Shown here: in pieces, positions 50,333 to 58,292 of the stretch
Layout of the letters: each line of letters opens with the position of its first letter
Numbering within the stretch: the first letter of the stretch is position 1
Assembly (NCBI RefSeq): GCF_014279835.1
Contig: NZ_CP047942.1
Location: 2,294,001-2,358,000 of the forward strand
Length of the DNA stretch: 64,000 nucleotides
DNA from: Synechococcus sp. MVIR-18-1
GTDB taxonomy: Bacteria; Cyanobacteriota; Cyanobacteriia; PCC-6307; Cyanobiaceae
Direction: 5' to 3'
The notes under the pieces: generated by a model
What the model saw: the letters and a program-made list of their open reading frames with translations, nothing else
Told to the model about the DNA's origin: nothing
Database searches by the model: none
Translations under genes and position numbers: made by a program

Positions 50333-51699
50333 CTCTTTCCATGTCTTACCTCATCACTATTAACCCAGGGGCAATCTTCAATGAGCTCCTGAGCTGGTTG
50401 GCATACCTGAACCGTGGAACCGTTCTTCTCCAACTCTTTTTGGTTGGCATTGTGATGGTCGCAGAACAACGTGGCGCGCTTCGGCGCCGCGTGGAGCACA
50501 GGCTAGTTCCCGAATACATACGCGTGCTGATCGGCCCCCTGCTGCTTTTAATCAGTTCAGGTCTTTTTCTTTTAGTGGGCTTGCCATGGGGATTACTTCG
50601 ATATTTCGGACTGCTCTGGCTGGGATGGATGTCATTCACACCCTTAAAAACATTAATTTTGAGCATCAACAAAAAATTTCCAGTTGATGAATTAGAAAGC
50701 ACATTTTTAAGACCCGTCTACATCATTGTGGCCATCATGTCCTTCATAAGACTGATGGGAAGTACGGAAAATTTATCACAAACTCCAATCGCTATTTTAT
50801 TTGGAGTTGAGCTGACACTAGGCAGAATTTATCTTGCGATAATAGCGGTCTATGTCATCATGACGCTCTCCTCTAGGCCTGCAACATTTCTGGCATGGCT
50901 AAGTGGAGTGCTGTTTGGAGTCCGTCCGAGAAATAGGCGAGGACTGGAGCTCCTGTTCCGTTACAGCGTGATCATCATTGGCATCACTGGGGTGGCTTAT
51001 TTTATCGGCATCGATGGCACTGCATTCATTGCCATCGCAGGTGGATTATCTGTTGGAATCGGCTTTGGCATAAAAGAAATTATCTCCAATTTCATCAGCA
51101 GCATCTGGTTGCTGTTTGAAGGATCAGTTCGCCCCGGAGAGATTCTGATGATTAACGGCGACCCCTGCACCGTGCGCAAACTAGGCCTAAGAGCAACACA
51201 ATTACGACGTGGGCGTGATGGAGCCGAGCTATTAATCCCAAATCAGATCTTCTTCACACAAGAAGCCACATCCTTCACCGCAACGGAAACATCAAGGCGT
51301 GACAGCGTCGTCGTTGGTGCCGCCTACGAGCACGACCCAGACATCATTGTGGAGCTATTAAAAACAATTGCTAAAGAGCACAAAAAAGTTCTAGAATATC
51401 CACCAGTCAATGCATTTGTGATTGACTTTGCTGATTCTTCGATTAATTACAAGGTTCTTTTCTGGGTCTCCAACCCCCTCGAAGCCTTTGAAGTCGGCAG
51501 TGATATACGACGAACAATCTGGAAGCAATTTGAGAAGAAAGGAATCACCATTCCGTTCCCACAACGTCAGGTCTATCCAATGGAGTGGCCGCCCAGCCTG
51601 CAACAAAGCCTGCATTCAACTGGAGGCGGAGGTGTAGTGCCTCAAGGCATACAGCCAGAACTGACGGGCAGCGATGAAAAAACCCACGGCGAGGCCTAA
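50329..51699 (+). CDS. MscS-type channel (copy 1, paired with binding lipoprotein)
   Basis: A 456-residue mechanosensitive-type channel. Several N-terminal helices are followed by the pore-lining helix and the neck GGLSVGIGFGIKEIISNF, then the beta-domain start PGEILMINGDPC and the vestibule-type C-terminus containing RRDSVVVGAAYEHDP and PFPQRQVYPMEWPP. Cys280 in GDPC is conserved in the paralogue (EPC, residue 266). Its ATG overlaps the binding-protein stop. The last 84 bases overlap the end of an opposing ABC-2 permease gene. Confidence 0.93.
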   Translation: MTLSMSYLITINPGAIFNELLSWLAYLNRGTVLLQLFLVGIVMVAEQRGALRRRVEHRLVPEYIRVLIGPLLLLISSGLFLLVGLPWGLLRYFGLLWLGWMSFTPLKTLILSINKKFPVDELESTFLRPVYIIVAIMSFIRLMGSTENLSQTPIAILFGVELTLGRIYLAIIAVYVIMTLSSRPATFLAWLSGVLFGVRPRNRRGLELLFRYSVIIIGITGVAYFIGIDGTAFIAIAGGLSVGIGFGIKEIISNFISSIWLLFEGSVRPGEILMINGDPCTVRKLGLRATQLRRGRDGAELLIPNQIFFTQEATSFTATETSRRDSVVVGAAYEHDPDIIVELLKTIAKEHKKVLEYPPVNAFVIDFADSSINYKVLFWVSNPLEAFEVGSDIRRTIWKQFEKKGITIPFPQRQVYPMEWPPSLQQSLHSTGGGGVVPQGIQPELTGSDEKTHGEA

Positions 51700-52404
51700 T
51701 CCAAGCCAGAGGGTGGGGGCGTTTGCGCGTCCCAGCACAACTTCAGCCGGAACAGTTGTTAGAAATGCCACCGGAATCACCAAGGTAAACAGCAAACGCA
51801 AGGGGGCTGGGTAGGCCGCTACGGGATAGCGACCAGAGGCCAACACAGCCCGCAAAACCTCAGTGGCATTCCAGGTTTTCACAAACCAAATGCTGGTCGC
51901 TGCAATTAAAAACCAAAGGGAATACAGGATCAATCCACCAGCCAAGAGCATCAGCAACACCACCGCAAAGCCTCCTGGCGACAACGAAGCGCCAGCCTGT
52001 TGCCCACCCCAAATCACTAACAACAAACCAAGGACGATCTCCGGCAACCCTGCTGGCGAGATCGTTCGCAACGACAACCAAAACTGACTGTCAATTGGCT
52101 TGAGCAAGATGAAATCAAGCGTGCCTTCGCGCACATGGGTCACGATCGAAGAGAGGTTGGGGCGTAACCAGGTGCTCGCCATCCCATCGAGAACGGTATA
52201 AAAACCTTGAACAATCAAGGCTTCATGCCAGCTCCAGCCACCCAACGCTCGTCCTGGTCCAAAAAAGAGCGACAGCATGAATAAGCTGCCAAGCAAGCTC
52301 AAGCCAACAGCTACCAGCTCAATCACAACGTTGAGTTGATACTCCAGCTGCGAGGCCACGGCTGTTCCCCAAAATCGCCGAAGGCTTTTGAAATAACGCC
52401 CCAT
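51616..52404 (-). CDS. ABC-2 type exporter permease (second gene)
   Basis: A 262-residue membrane protein with about six helices. It belongs to the ABC-2/DUF990-like permease group found as pairs of permeases with one ATPase (WSWHEALIVQGFYTVLDG and TLDFILLKPIDSQFWL). It directly follows the partner permease. Its C-terminal coding end (RHYTSASS) overlaps the opposing MscS gene by 84 bases, and the match to the usual family ending suggests the overlap is real. Confidence 0.88.
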   Translation of the reverse strand: MGRYFKSLRRFWGTAVASQLEYQLNVVIELVAVGLSLLGSLFMLSLFFGPGRALGGWSWHEALIVQGFYTVLDGMASTWLRPNLSSIVTHVREGTLDFILLKPIDSQFWLSLRTISPAGLPEIVLGLLLVIWGGQQAGASLSPGGFAVVLLMLLAGGLILYSLWFLIAATSIWFVKTWNATEVLRAVLASGRYPVAAYPAPLRLLFTLVIPVAFLTTVPAEVVLGRANAPTLWLGLGLAVGFFIAARQFWLYALRHYTSASS

Positions 52405-53202
52405 TCAGGCCCCCATCGCGCTGTAACGCCGAACCCCAGCGCGCCAAAGCAGAAGAACCAGTGGCAACAGCAGCACGATCCATGCCAACTGAATGGCAAA
52501 TCCAACCAACAAATTCACAGGCTGTTCGGCTAGAACACGCGCCGGGAAGTCAATCAAATAAGGGAACGGCGTCCACTGAGCCAAGGTGCGCACAAAGGGT
52601 GGGAATGCAGTGAGTGGAGCAAGAAGCCCAGACAGGAAAAGAAAAGGTATAAACAACAATCTCTCCAGAGCACTGGCCTTCTCACTCCAAAAGCAAAGGG
52701 AGGCAATCAGGCTTTGCAATAGAAAAGCGATCGAGAAGGCCATCCATGTAGCCAACCAAGCCAGCACGAAGTGTCCCAACGATGGCAACCAGAAGGCATT
52801 GGGCTGAATCAGAAAAAAGATCGCGGTAATCACCGCAGCAAAAGGCAAGCGCGTGAGCTGCTCGCCAAGATGACTTGCCACATAACGCCATAGCGGATGA
52901 AGTGGCTGAAGAAGATAAGGAGACAATCTGCCAGTGAGAGCATCCTCTTCAAAGGCATAAATCATCCAAACAACAGAAAATTGACGCACTAAAAAGGCGC
53001 TCAAAAAATAACGATCAAGGCCTACACCATCCATCCCCAACGCATCGCGTGCGTCACTGCCATTCCAAAGGCTGAGCATGATGAAAGGGAGCACACCGGA
53101 TAGAGCCCACAGGGCGATTTCGGCGCGATATTCCAACATATGGGCATATTCCGTTCCTAAGAGAACACGAATAATCTTGCGATTGAGTCCAAAAATCCGC
53201 AT
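52405..53202 (-). CDS. ABC-2 type exporter permease (first gene)
   Basis: A 265-residue partner permease with about six helices. Typical segments are LEYRAEIALWALSGVLP near the start and EEDALTGRLSPYLLQPLHPL in the loop before helix 3. It abuts the second permease with no gap and overlaps the ATPase stop by one base. Together they form a heterodimeric export channel; the substrate is unknown, and drug- or lipid-like compounds are typical of the group. Confidence 0.88.
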   Translation of the reverse strand: MRIFGLNRKIIRVLLGTEYAHMLEYRAEIALWALSGVLPFIMLSLWNGSDARDALGMDGVGLDRYFLSAFLVRQFSVVWMIYAFEEDALTGRLSPYLLQPLHPLWRYVASHLGEQLTRLPFAAVITAIFFLIQPNAFWLPSLGHFVLAWLATWMAFSIAFLLQSLIASLCFWSEKASALERLLFIPFLFLSGLLAPLTAFPPFVRTLAQWTPFPYLIDFPARVLAEQPVNLLVGFAIQLAWIVLLLPLVLLLWRAGVRRYSAMGA

Positions 53203-54224
53203 TAAACGCTTCCCTGGCGAAACAGATCACCAATCAGCTGATCAATCGGGGGATCATTCACCTCCAGATCCCGCACCTCAAAGCGTTCCAACAGTTGGGC
53301 CACCACAGCCGTGAGCTCATCAGGCTGCACTCGCAAGTTCACCTCGCAGTCACAGCAACTGTCGAGCCGGCCAAGACCAGCAAACGCCTCAGCCCCAACG
53401 GGTGCATCAAGTTCCAAACGAACATGGCGCTCAGGCGCGAGCCGACTGGCCAAGCGATCAAGGGGGCCGTCATGGAATAAATGCCCCTGATGAATCAACA
53501 ACACGCGCGGACATAGGGCCGTGATGTCAGCCATGTAATGGCTCGTCAGCAACATGGTGGCACCAGTCCTTTGGTTGTAATCAGCCAAAAACTGCCGCAC
53601 ACGGGCCTGCGCATTCACATCCAATCCCAGGGTGGGCTCATCAAGAAACAACACATCAGGTTGGTGCAGCAAGGCTGCGAGTAGCTCAGCTTTCATGCGC
53701 TGGCCCAACGACAGCTTGCGAACAGGACGGGTGAGCTCCTCTCCCAACTCCAATAAGTCCGACAGCTCGGAAATACGGCGCTTGGCATCCCGGTCACTGA
53801 TGCCATACACAGCAGCATTCACCCTCAAAGAATCCATCGGCGGCAGATCCCAGAGCAACTGCTGCTTTTGCCCCATCACCAAAGTGATCCGACGCAAAAA
53901 ATCTGGGTGACGCTTTTGCGGCTGATGACCTGCAACGACAACCTGACCCGCGCTGGGATGGATCAACCCACACAACATTTTCAACGTGGTGGTTTTGCCC
54001 GCCCCATTCGCCCCAAGAAATCCCACCATCTCTCCAGGGGCAATGCTGAAGCTGATGTCACGCACGGCGTGCACATCACGGTATCGCCTGCGCATGAAGT
54101 GTTTCAAGGTTCCAGATAAACCCGGTTGCTTGTCGGCAACCCGGTAAATCTTGCTGAGGCCTTCAACCTCGATCACAACAGAACCATGAGCAACTTGTGG
54201 ATGTAGGGAACGTTGTGGCGCCAC
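53202..54224 (-). CDS. ABC transporter ATPase
   Basis: A 340-residue ATPase for the ABC-2 permeases. Walker A GANGAGKTT (about 74-82), the Q-loop near MGQKQQLLW, the signature LSLGQ and Walker B VLFLDEPTLGLD are all visible. The extension after residue 260 (VRLELDAPVGAEAF) is a regulatory C-terminal part. GTG 54224 is used; GTG 54176 would begin near the domain edge and is possible. It heads a three-gene leftward operon. Confidence 0.93.
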   Translation of the reverse strand: MAPQRSLHPQVAHGSVVIEVEGLSKIYRVADKQPGLSGTLKHFMRRRYRDVHAVRDISFSIAPGEMVGFLGANGAGKTTTLKMLCGLIHPSAGQVVVAGHQPQKRHPDFLRRITLVMGQKQQLLWDLPPMDSLRVNAAVYGISDRDAKRRISELSDLLELGEELTRPVRKLSLGQRMKAELLAALLHQPDVLFLDEPTLGLDVNAQARVRQFLADYNQRTGATMLLTSHYMADITALCPRVLLIHQGHLFHDGPLDRLASRLAPERHVRLELDAPVGAEAFAGLGRLDSCCDCEVNLRVQPDELTAVVAQLLERFEVRDLEVNDPPIDQLIGDLFRQGSV

Positions 54225-54314
54225 GTGAATGGGAGTTTTAAAGCAGCTGCATTTGGACTGAAGCTAAGCAGCTGAGAAGGCAGACTGCATGAAGCAAGGC
54301 ACCACGATGGCTCC

Positions 54315-55388
54315 ATGAAAGAAAAGATCATTCAAGACGTGGATTTGATCCACTCCAACACTGGAGTCTTGATTGGAACTGTGGTCCTCATCCTGCTCTG
54401 GCTTGTTCTTGGGCTGATGGAGCGGAGAGGACAACATCTTGGAGGAATGGTCGCGAGAGCTATCCGTAAGCCGTTGCTGTTAGGGCTAAGCGCCTCTATG
54501 TATTTGGGCTGGCTGGGACGTCAAATCGCCAGCAATGTGGAATGGCTCGATGGCAGCAATGCTTTAAAGCTCTCAGCAACAATCACGGTCGTCGCCGTCA
54601 TGTGGGCGCTGAGCCGATTGGGCCATGCCGTCATGAAGACCAGACGTTTTGAACGCTGGCTCCAGATGGACGACCCGAAAGATCTGTCGATGGCGATCAG
54701 CTTTATCGGCCGGATCTACACGATTTTAATTCTGGTGATTGGCGCAGGCGCCTTAATGATCACCTTCGGCGTTCCCGCCACAGCCCTAGCCGCTCTAGGA
54801 GGCGGCGCTGGAGTCGGCCTCGCCTTCGGAACGCAAAACATCTCCCAAAACTTCTTCTCTGGTTTCATGCTGTTCTTTAACCGACCCTTTAAGGAGGGGG
54901 ACTGGATTAGCACGAATGGAATGGAAGGAACCGTTGAAAATATCGGCTGGTATCACACACGCCTACGCACATTTGACCGCCGACCAATGTATATCCCCAA
55001 CGCAGTCTTTGCGACCAATAGCATCATCAATCCTGGACAGATGTATAACCGCCGAATCCTGGCAAATATTGGCTTGCGATATGAAGATATCCCCGCGATG
55101 GATACGATTACCAAACAAGTGCGCGAACTCCTCAAAAACCACGACGCCATTGATACTAATCAGATCATTCTTGTAAACTTCAATGCATGGGAAAGCTCCT
55201 CACTAAATTTACAAGTTTACTGTTTCACCAAAACAACAAACTGGCAGGACTATTTAGACATCCAGCAAGAAGTTTTTCTGGAGATTGCAAAGGTCGTGAA
55301 AGCCAATAATGCCGATTTTGCCTTCGATTGCACGACCCTCTATCCAGCGCCCAATTTAAAACCAGAGCAACTATTTCCCTCCAGCTGA
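54315..55388 (+). CDS. MscS-family channel (conventional, not paired)
   Basis: A 357-residue mechanosensitive channel with about four helices before the MscS core (LAALGGGAGVGLAFGTQNIS, then FFSGFMLFFNRPFKEGDWIS) and the beta domain GMEGTVENIGW. It is closer to ordinary MscS than the two paired channels and lacks the GD/EPC motif. No binding-protein gene precedes it. It should release solutes on osmotic downshock. A valS remnant begins about 50 bases after its stop. Confidence 0.93.
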   Translation: MKEKIIQDVDLIHSNTGVLIGTVVLILLWLVLGLMERRGQHLGGMVARAIRKPLLLGLSASMYLGWLGRQIASNVEWLDGSNALKLSATITVVAVMWALSRLGHAVMKTRRFERWLQMDDPKDLSMAISFIGRIYTILILVIGAGALMITFGVPATALAALGGGAGVGLAFGTQNISQNFFSGFMLFFNRPFKEGDWISTNGMEGTVENIGWYHTRLRTFDRRPMYIPNAVFATNSIINPGQMYNRRILANIGLRYEDIPAMDTITKQVRELLKNHDAIDTNQIILVNFNAWESSSLNLQVYCFTKTTNWQDYLDIQQEVFLEIAKVVKANNADFAFDCTTLYPAPNLKPEQLFPSS

Positions 55389-55440
55389 GACCCACTCTTC
55401 ATCCCAAATCTGCCTACCGATTACGCGCTAGGGCAACCTT

Positions 55441-55561
55441 AGCCTCCGCTTCAGCAAGCTTTGCCTTGCATTCAGCCACCACCTCTGGCGGAGCCTTATC
55501 GGCAAATTGGGATTGCTGAGGCGTCCTGCTAGCCCCTTGATCTCCTTCTCTGCGTTGGCGA
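55441..55561. repeat. Direct repeat (left copy) of the valS 3' end
   Basis: This 121-bp block matches 58335-58456 in the same orientation, with three substitutions and one missing base. The two copies bracket the second binding-protein/MscS pair. Confidence 0.95.
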
Positions 55562-55685
55562 CAAGAGCAAAACCGGCAGAGATGGGAACTGCTTTAAGTC
55601 GGAATCCCGAGAGATCAAGCTTACCGAGCTGCGCAGGACTGCCCAACCCAGATTCATTGAGGCAAACCAGCTGGCATTTCAGCAT
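55441..55685 (-). pseudogene. Internally deleted valS remnant
   Basis: Read leftwards, three segments match valS in order. 55623-55682 resembles valS 59178-59239 (PAQLG region). About 55565-55615 recalls valS near 58680-58715 (LKxxxxPVxF). 55441-55561 is about 97% identical to 58335-58456 ([15 protein letters not shown] region). A one-base deletion at the G following CAAA breaks the last frame. Large internal deletions remove the rest, so no functional product is expected. Its position, convergent after an MscS gene, copies the arrangement of the true valS. Confidence 0.85.
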
Positions 55686-55733
55686 TTATTCACACCACAT
55701 ACAATTAGCTAAAGCCGCAAAGTACCCCCTGGC

Positions 55734-56984
55734 ATGTCAACAAGAGCTCGAATAATCAACACCATCACAGCCGCAACAACGCTGTTGACGATGCTGCTCT
55801 CCGGTTGCTCATCAGCGAACAAGCCAGCGCAAACCCTCTATATCGCCTATCCAATTGCAGACAACGAATTCACACAGACCACAAAGGAACGTACAGAAAA
55901 GCAATTTCGCCTTTTTAATCAGCAATTCCTCAAAACAAATCCCAACACGCGTGTTGTCACTGTTGCCTACAAATTGAATACGATGAAGCGTCAGATCAAG
56001 GAAGACAGCGAACTCAACCTTGGGCCAGACCTAATATTGAGCACCAATACTCATCTACAAAGTTTTTATCTAGACTCATTAATAAGTGCCTTTCCCAACA
56101 GTTCTCAGTGGACACAACAATACGGCGATGTCCTCAAAAACCTCTCCATCGTCGACGACAAGCTTATCTTCGCTCCCTTTGTAATCTTCCCGCAAGTGTC
56201 GTGTTATAACAACAAGACCATAAAACAGCCGCCCAAAACAATCCAAGAATTGGTGAAGCTTGGTGCCAGCGGCATTCGTATTGGCTTATCAACGAAAACC
56301 TATGAGATCCAATGGACGGCTGGATCAACCGGTGCCATCCCAGAAATCAGCTCACTGGTGAACAAGAAAAATCAAAATAAACCAAAGCCAAAAATCAAAG
56401 AGTGGATCACATGGCTACGACAAGCGGCCCTCTACCAAAACATATTCTTTTACAGCCAGCAATCTGAACTGGTTAATGAATTGACTGCCAATAACCTTGA
56501 CTGGATCACCTGCAATTCATTCGAAGCCCTGGAAATAAGAGAGACAATGGGAGAACAGCTCAGCATTGCCCCCCTTCCAGATGGAGTGCAAACAAAAGCG
56601 TTTGCAACGCCAACCATCTTCGCTTTTGGCCTAGGCACTGATTCAAGCCCATCACAACGGGCGCTCGCACTGAGTTATGTGAGATCGCTTACTAATCCTG
56701 TTGGACAACGGCAGGTGTCCCTTCGCACTGAAGGCTACCTTCCAGCGAACAAGGCTGTTGATATTCCGAATCAAAGCTCACGAACTCTCAAAGCTTACAA
56801 CGATTCTTGGAACGATCAATCACTAAGTTATATCAAACAGTGGCCGATGATCACTCAATACCTAGCAACTGAACAGGGTTACCCTGCAATCGACAAAGTA
56901 TTAACCGAGCTCTCTAGTGGGATTATCAGCGTTGACGAAGCAGTAAAAGCTTTCACCAACCATGACTCAAAAGGCAAGCAATGA
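55734..56984 (+). CDS. Lipoprotein of the ABC solute-binding fold, paired with MscS channel (copy 2)
   Basis: A 416-residue paralogue of the protein at 49061. The signal peptide and lipobox LLTMLLSGC place it as a lipoprotein. Colinear segments include SELNLGPDLILSTNT, QVSCYNNKT (Cys157), DWITCNSFE (Cys260) and LSIAPLPDG. The spacing of the two cysteines (103 residues) is almost the same as in copy 1 (104). Overall it is Asn/Gln/Lys-richer than copy 1. Its stop overlaps the channel start by 4 bases. No ABC importer genes adjoin it. Confidence 0.88.
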   Translation: MSTRARIINTITAATTLLTMLLSGCSSANKPAQTLYIAYPIADNEFTQTTKERTEKQFRLFNQQFLKTNPNTRVVTVAYKLNTMKRQIKEDSELNLGPDLILSTNTHLQSFYLDSLISAFPNSSQWTQQYGDVLKNLSIVDDKLIFAPFVIFPQVSCYNNKTIKQPPKTIQELVKLGASGIRIGLSTKTYEIQWTAGSTGAIPEISSLVNKKNQNKPKPKIKEWITWLRQAALYQNIFFYSQQSELVNELTANNLDWITCNSFEALEIRETMGEQLSIAPLPDGVQTKAFATPTIFAFGLGTDSSPSQRALALSYVRSLTNPVGQRQVSLRTEGYLPANKAVDIPNQSSRTLKAYNDSWNDQSLSYIKQWPMITQYLATEQGYPAIDKVLTELSSGIISVDEAVKAFTNHDSKGKQ

Positions 56985-58279
56985 ATAATCTTCTCTTCGA
57001 AGTTTCATCCTGGACTGGATACATTGGTCGAGCAGCAGTTACCTGGCAGCTGATCTTGATTGGCTGCGCACTGATCGCTGATGTATTCATTCGCAACAAG
57101 CTGGGTACAAAAAATGTTTCACTCATCATTTGTCAGGCTGTAGGTCCTCTTGCACTACTTGGCATCAGCATTGTGCTTGGGTTGGCCTCCATTCCCACAG
57201 GAATCGCGAACCGCTTTGGATTGATCTGGGCAGCCTGGAACCTTCTTTTGTGGATCGAACTGAAGCTGATCCAACGCAACCCGAAGGATCGAAGAGCACT
57301 CTGGCTCAGGCGTCTAGTGCGGCCTGCCATTCTTGTTTCTGCACTGCTTTACTGCATCCAGAGACTCAGCAGTCTCTCATCCATTGGTCTTATTAGTGTG
57401 GGTACATTGCTGAATACCCAACTGGCGCTAGGCCAACTTTTTTACTCCTTAATCGGCCTCTATCTAATTCTGCTTGCCAGCGCACCGATCGCATTCCTGA
57501 TCTCATGGATCTCAAAAGAAGGGCTTAAAATCAGCAATCAAAGCCGTGATGCGATTGAAATCATCGTTCGTTATTTAATCATCAGTTTTGGCCTCCTGGC
57601 TGTAGCCCTTCAGGCTGGTTTTAACCCAACAGCATTACTCACCATTTCAGCAGGTTTGTCAGTTGGTCTTGGCTTTGGCATCAAAGAAATCTTTGCCAAT
57701 TTCATCAGCGGAATTTGGCTTTTGTTTGAAGGATCGATCCGACCTGGAGAGATTCTGATGATCAAAGGGGAGCCTTGCCGAGTCAACAAATTAGGACTTC
57801 GAGCCACATTTCTATCCCGTCAACGGGATGACGCTGAACTGATCATTCCCAATCAAACTTTTTTCACCCAAGATGCTGAATCATTCACAACTGGCGAAAA
57901 CTACAGACGAGACGAAGTGGTTGTCGGTGCTGCCTATCACCATGAACCGCAGCAGGTGATAACACTTCTCGAACAGATCGCCTGCCAACATCCAAGAGTC
58001 TTGCAACATCCCGTACCCCAGGCTTTCGCGATCGACTTTGCAGAGTCGTCGATCAACTACACACTCAAATACTCGGGCCACAATCCCTTGGATGCTCGCA
58101 CCGTGAGCAGTGACTTGCGTCAGGAAATCTGGACTGCATTCAACAACCACGGAATTGGCATCCCCTTCCCACAACGCCAGGTGTATCCGATGGAGTGGCC
58201 ACCAAACAGGCAATCAAGCCTGCAAACCCAGCAAAACCCACACGAGCACTCCACAGCGGATCAGCAAGATCGGGGTTGA
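56981..58279 (+). CDS. MscS-type channel (copy 2, paired with binding lipoprotein)
   Basis: A 432-residue paralogue of the channel at 50329. The neck GLSVGLGFGIKEIFANF, PGEILMIKGEPC (Cys266), RRDEVVVGAAYHHEP and the end PFPQRQVYPMEWPP line up closely with copy 1; N-terminal helices and the tail diverge. The ATGA overlap with the lipoprotein gene is the same as in copy 1. It converges on valS with 13 bases between stops. Confidence 0.92.
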   Translation: MNNLLFEVSSWTGYIGRAAVTWQLILIGCALIADVFIRNKLGTKNVSLIICQAVGPLALLGISIVLGLASIPTGIANRFGLIWAAWNLLLWIELKLIQRNPKDRRALWLRRLVRPAILVSALLYCIQRLSSLSSIGLISVGTLLNTQLALGQLFYSLIGLYLILLASAPIAFLISWISKEGLKISNQSRDAIEIIVRYLIISFGLLAVALQAGFNPTALLTISAGLSVGLGFGIKEIFANFISGIWLLFEGSIRPGEILMIKGEPCRVNKLGLRATFLSRQRDDAELIIPNQTFFTQDAESFTTGENYRRDEVVVGAAYHHEPQQVITLLEQIACQHPRVLQHPVPQAFAIDFAESSINYTLKYSGHNPLDARTVSSDLRQEIWTAFNNHGIGIPFPQRQVYPMEWPPNRQSSLQTQQNPHEHSTADQQDRG

Positions 58280-58292
58280 GCTTGCGCTCAGA

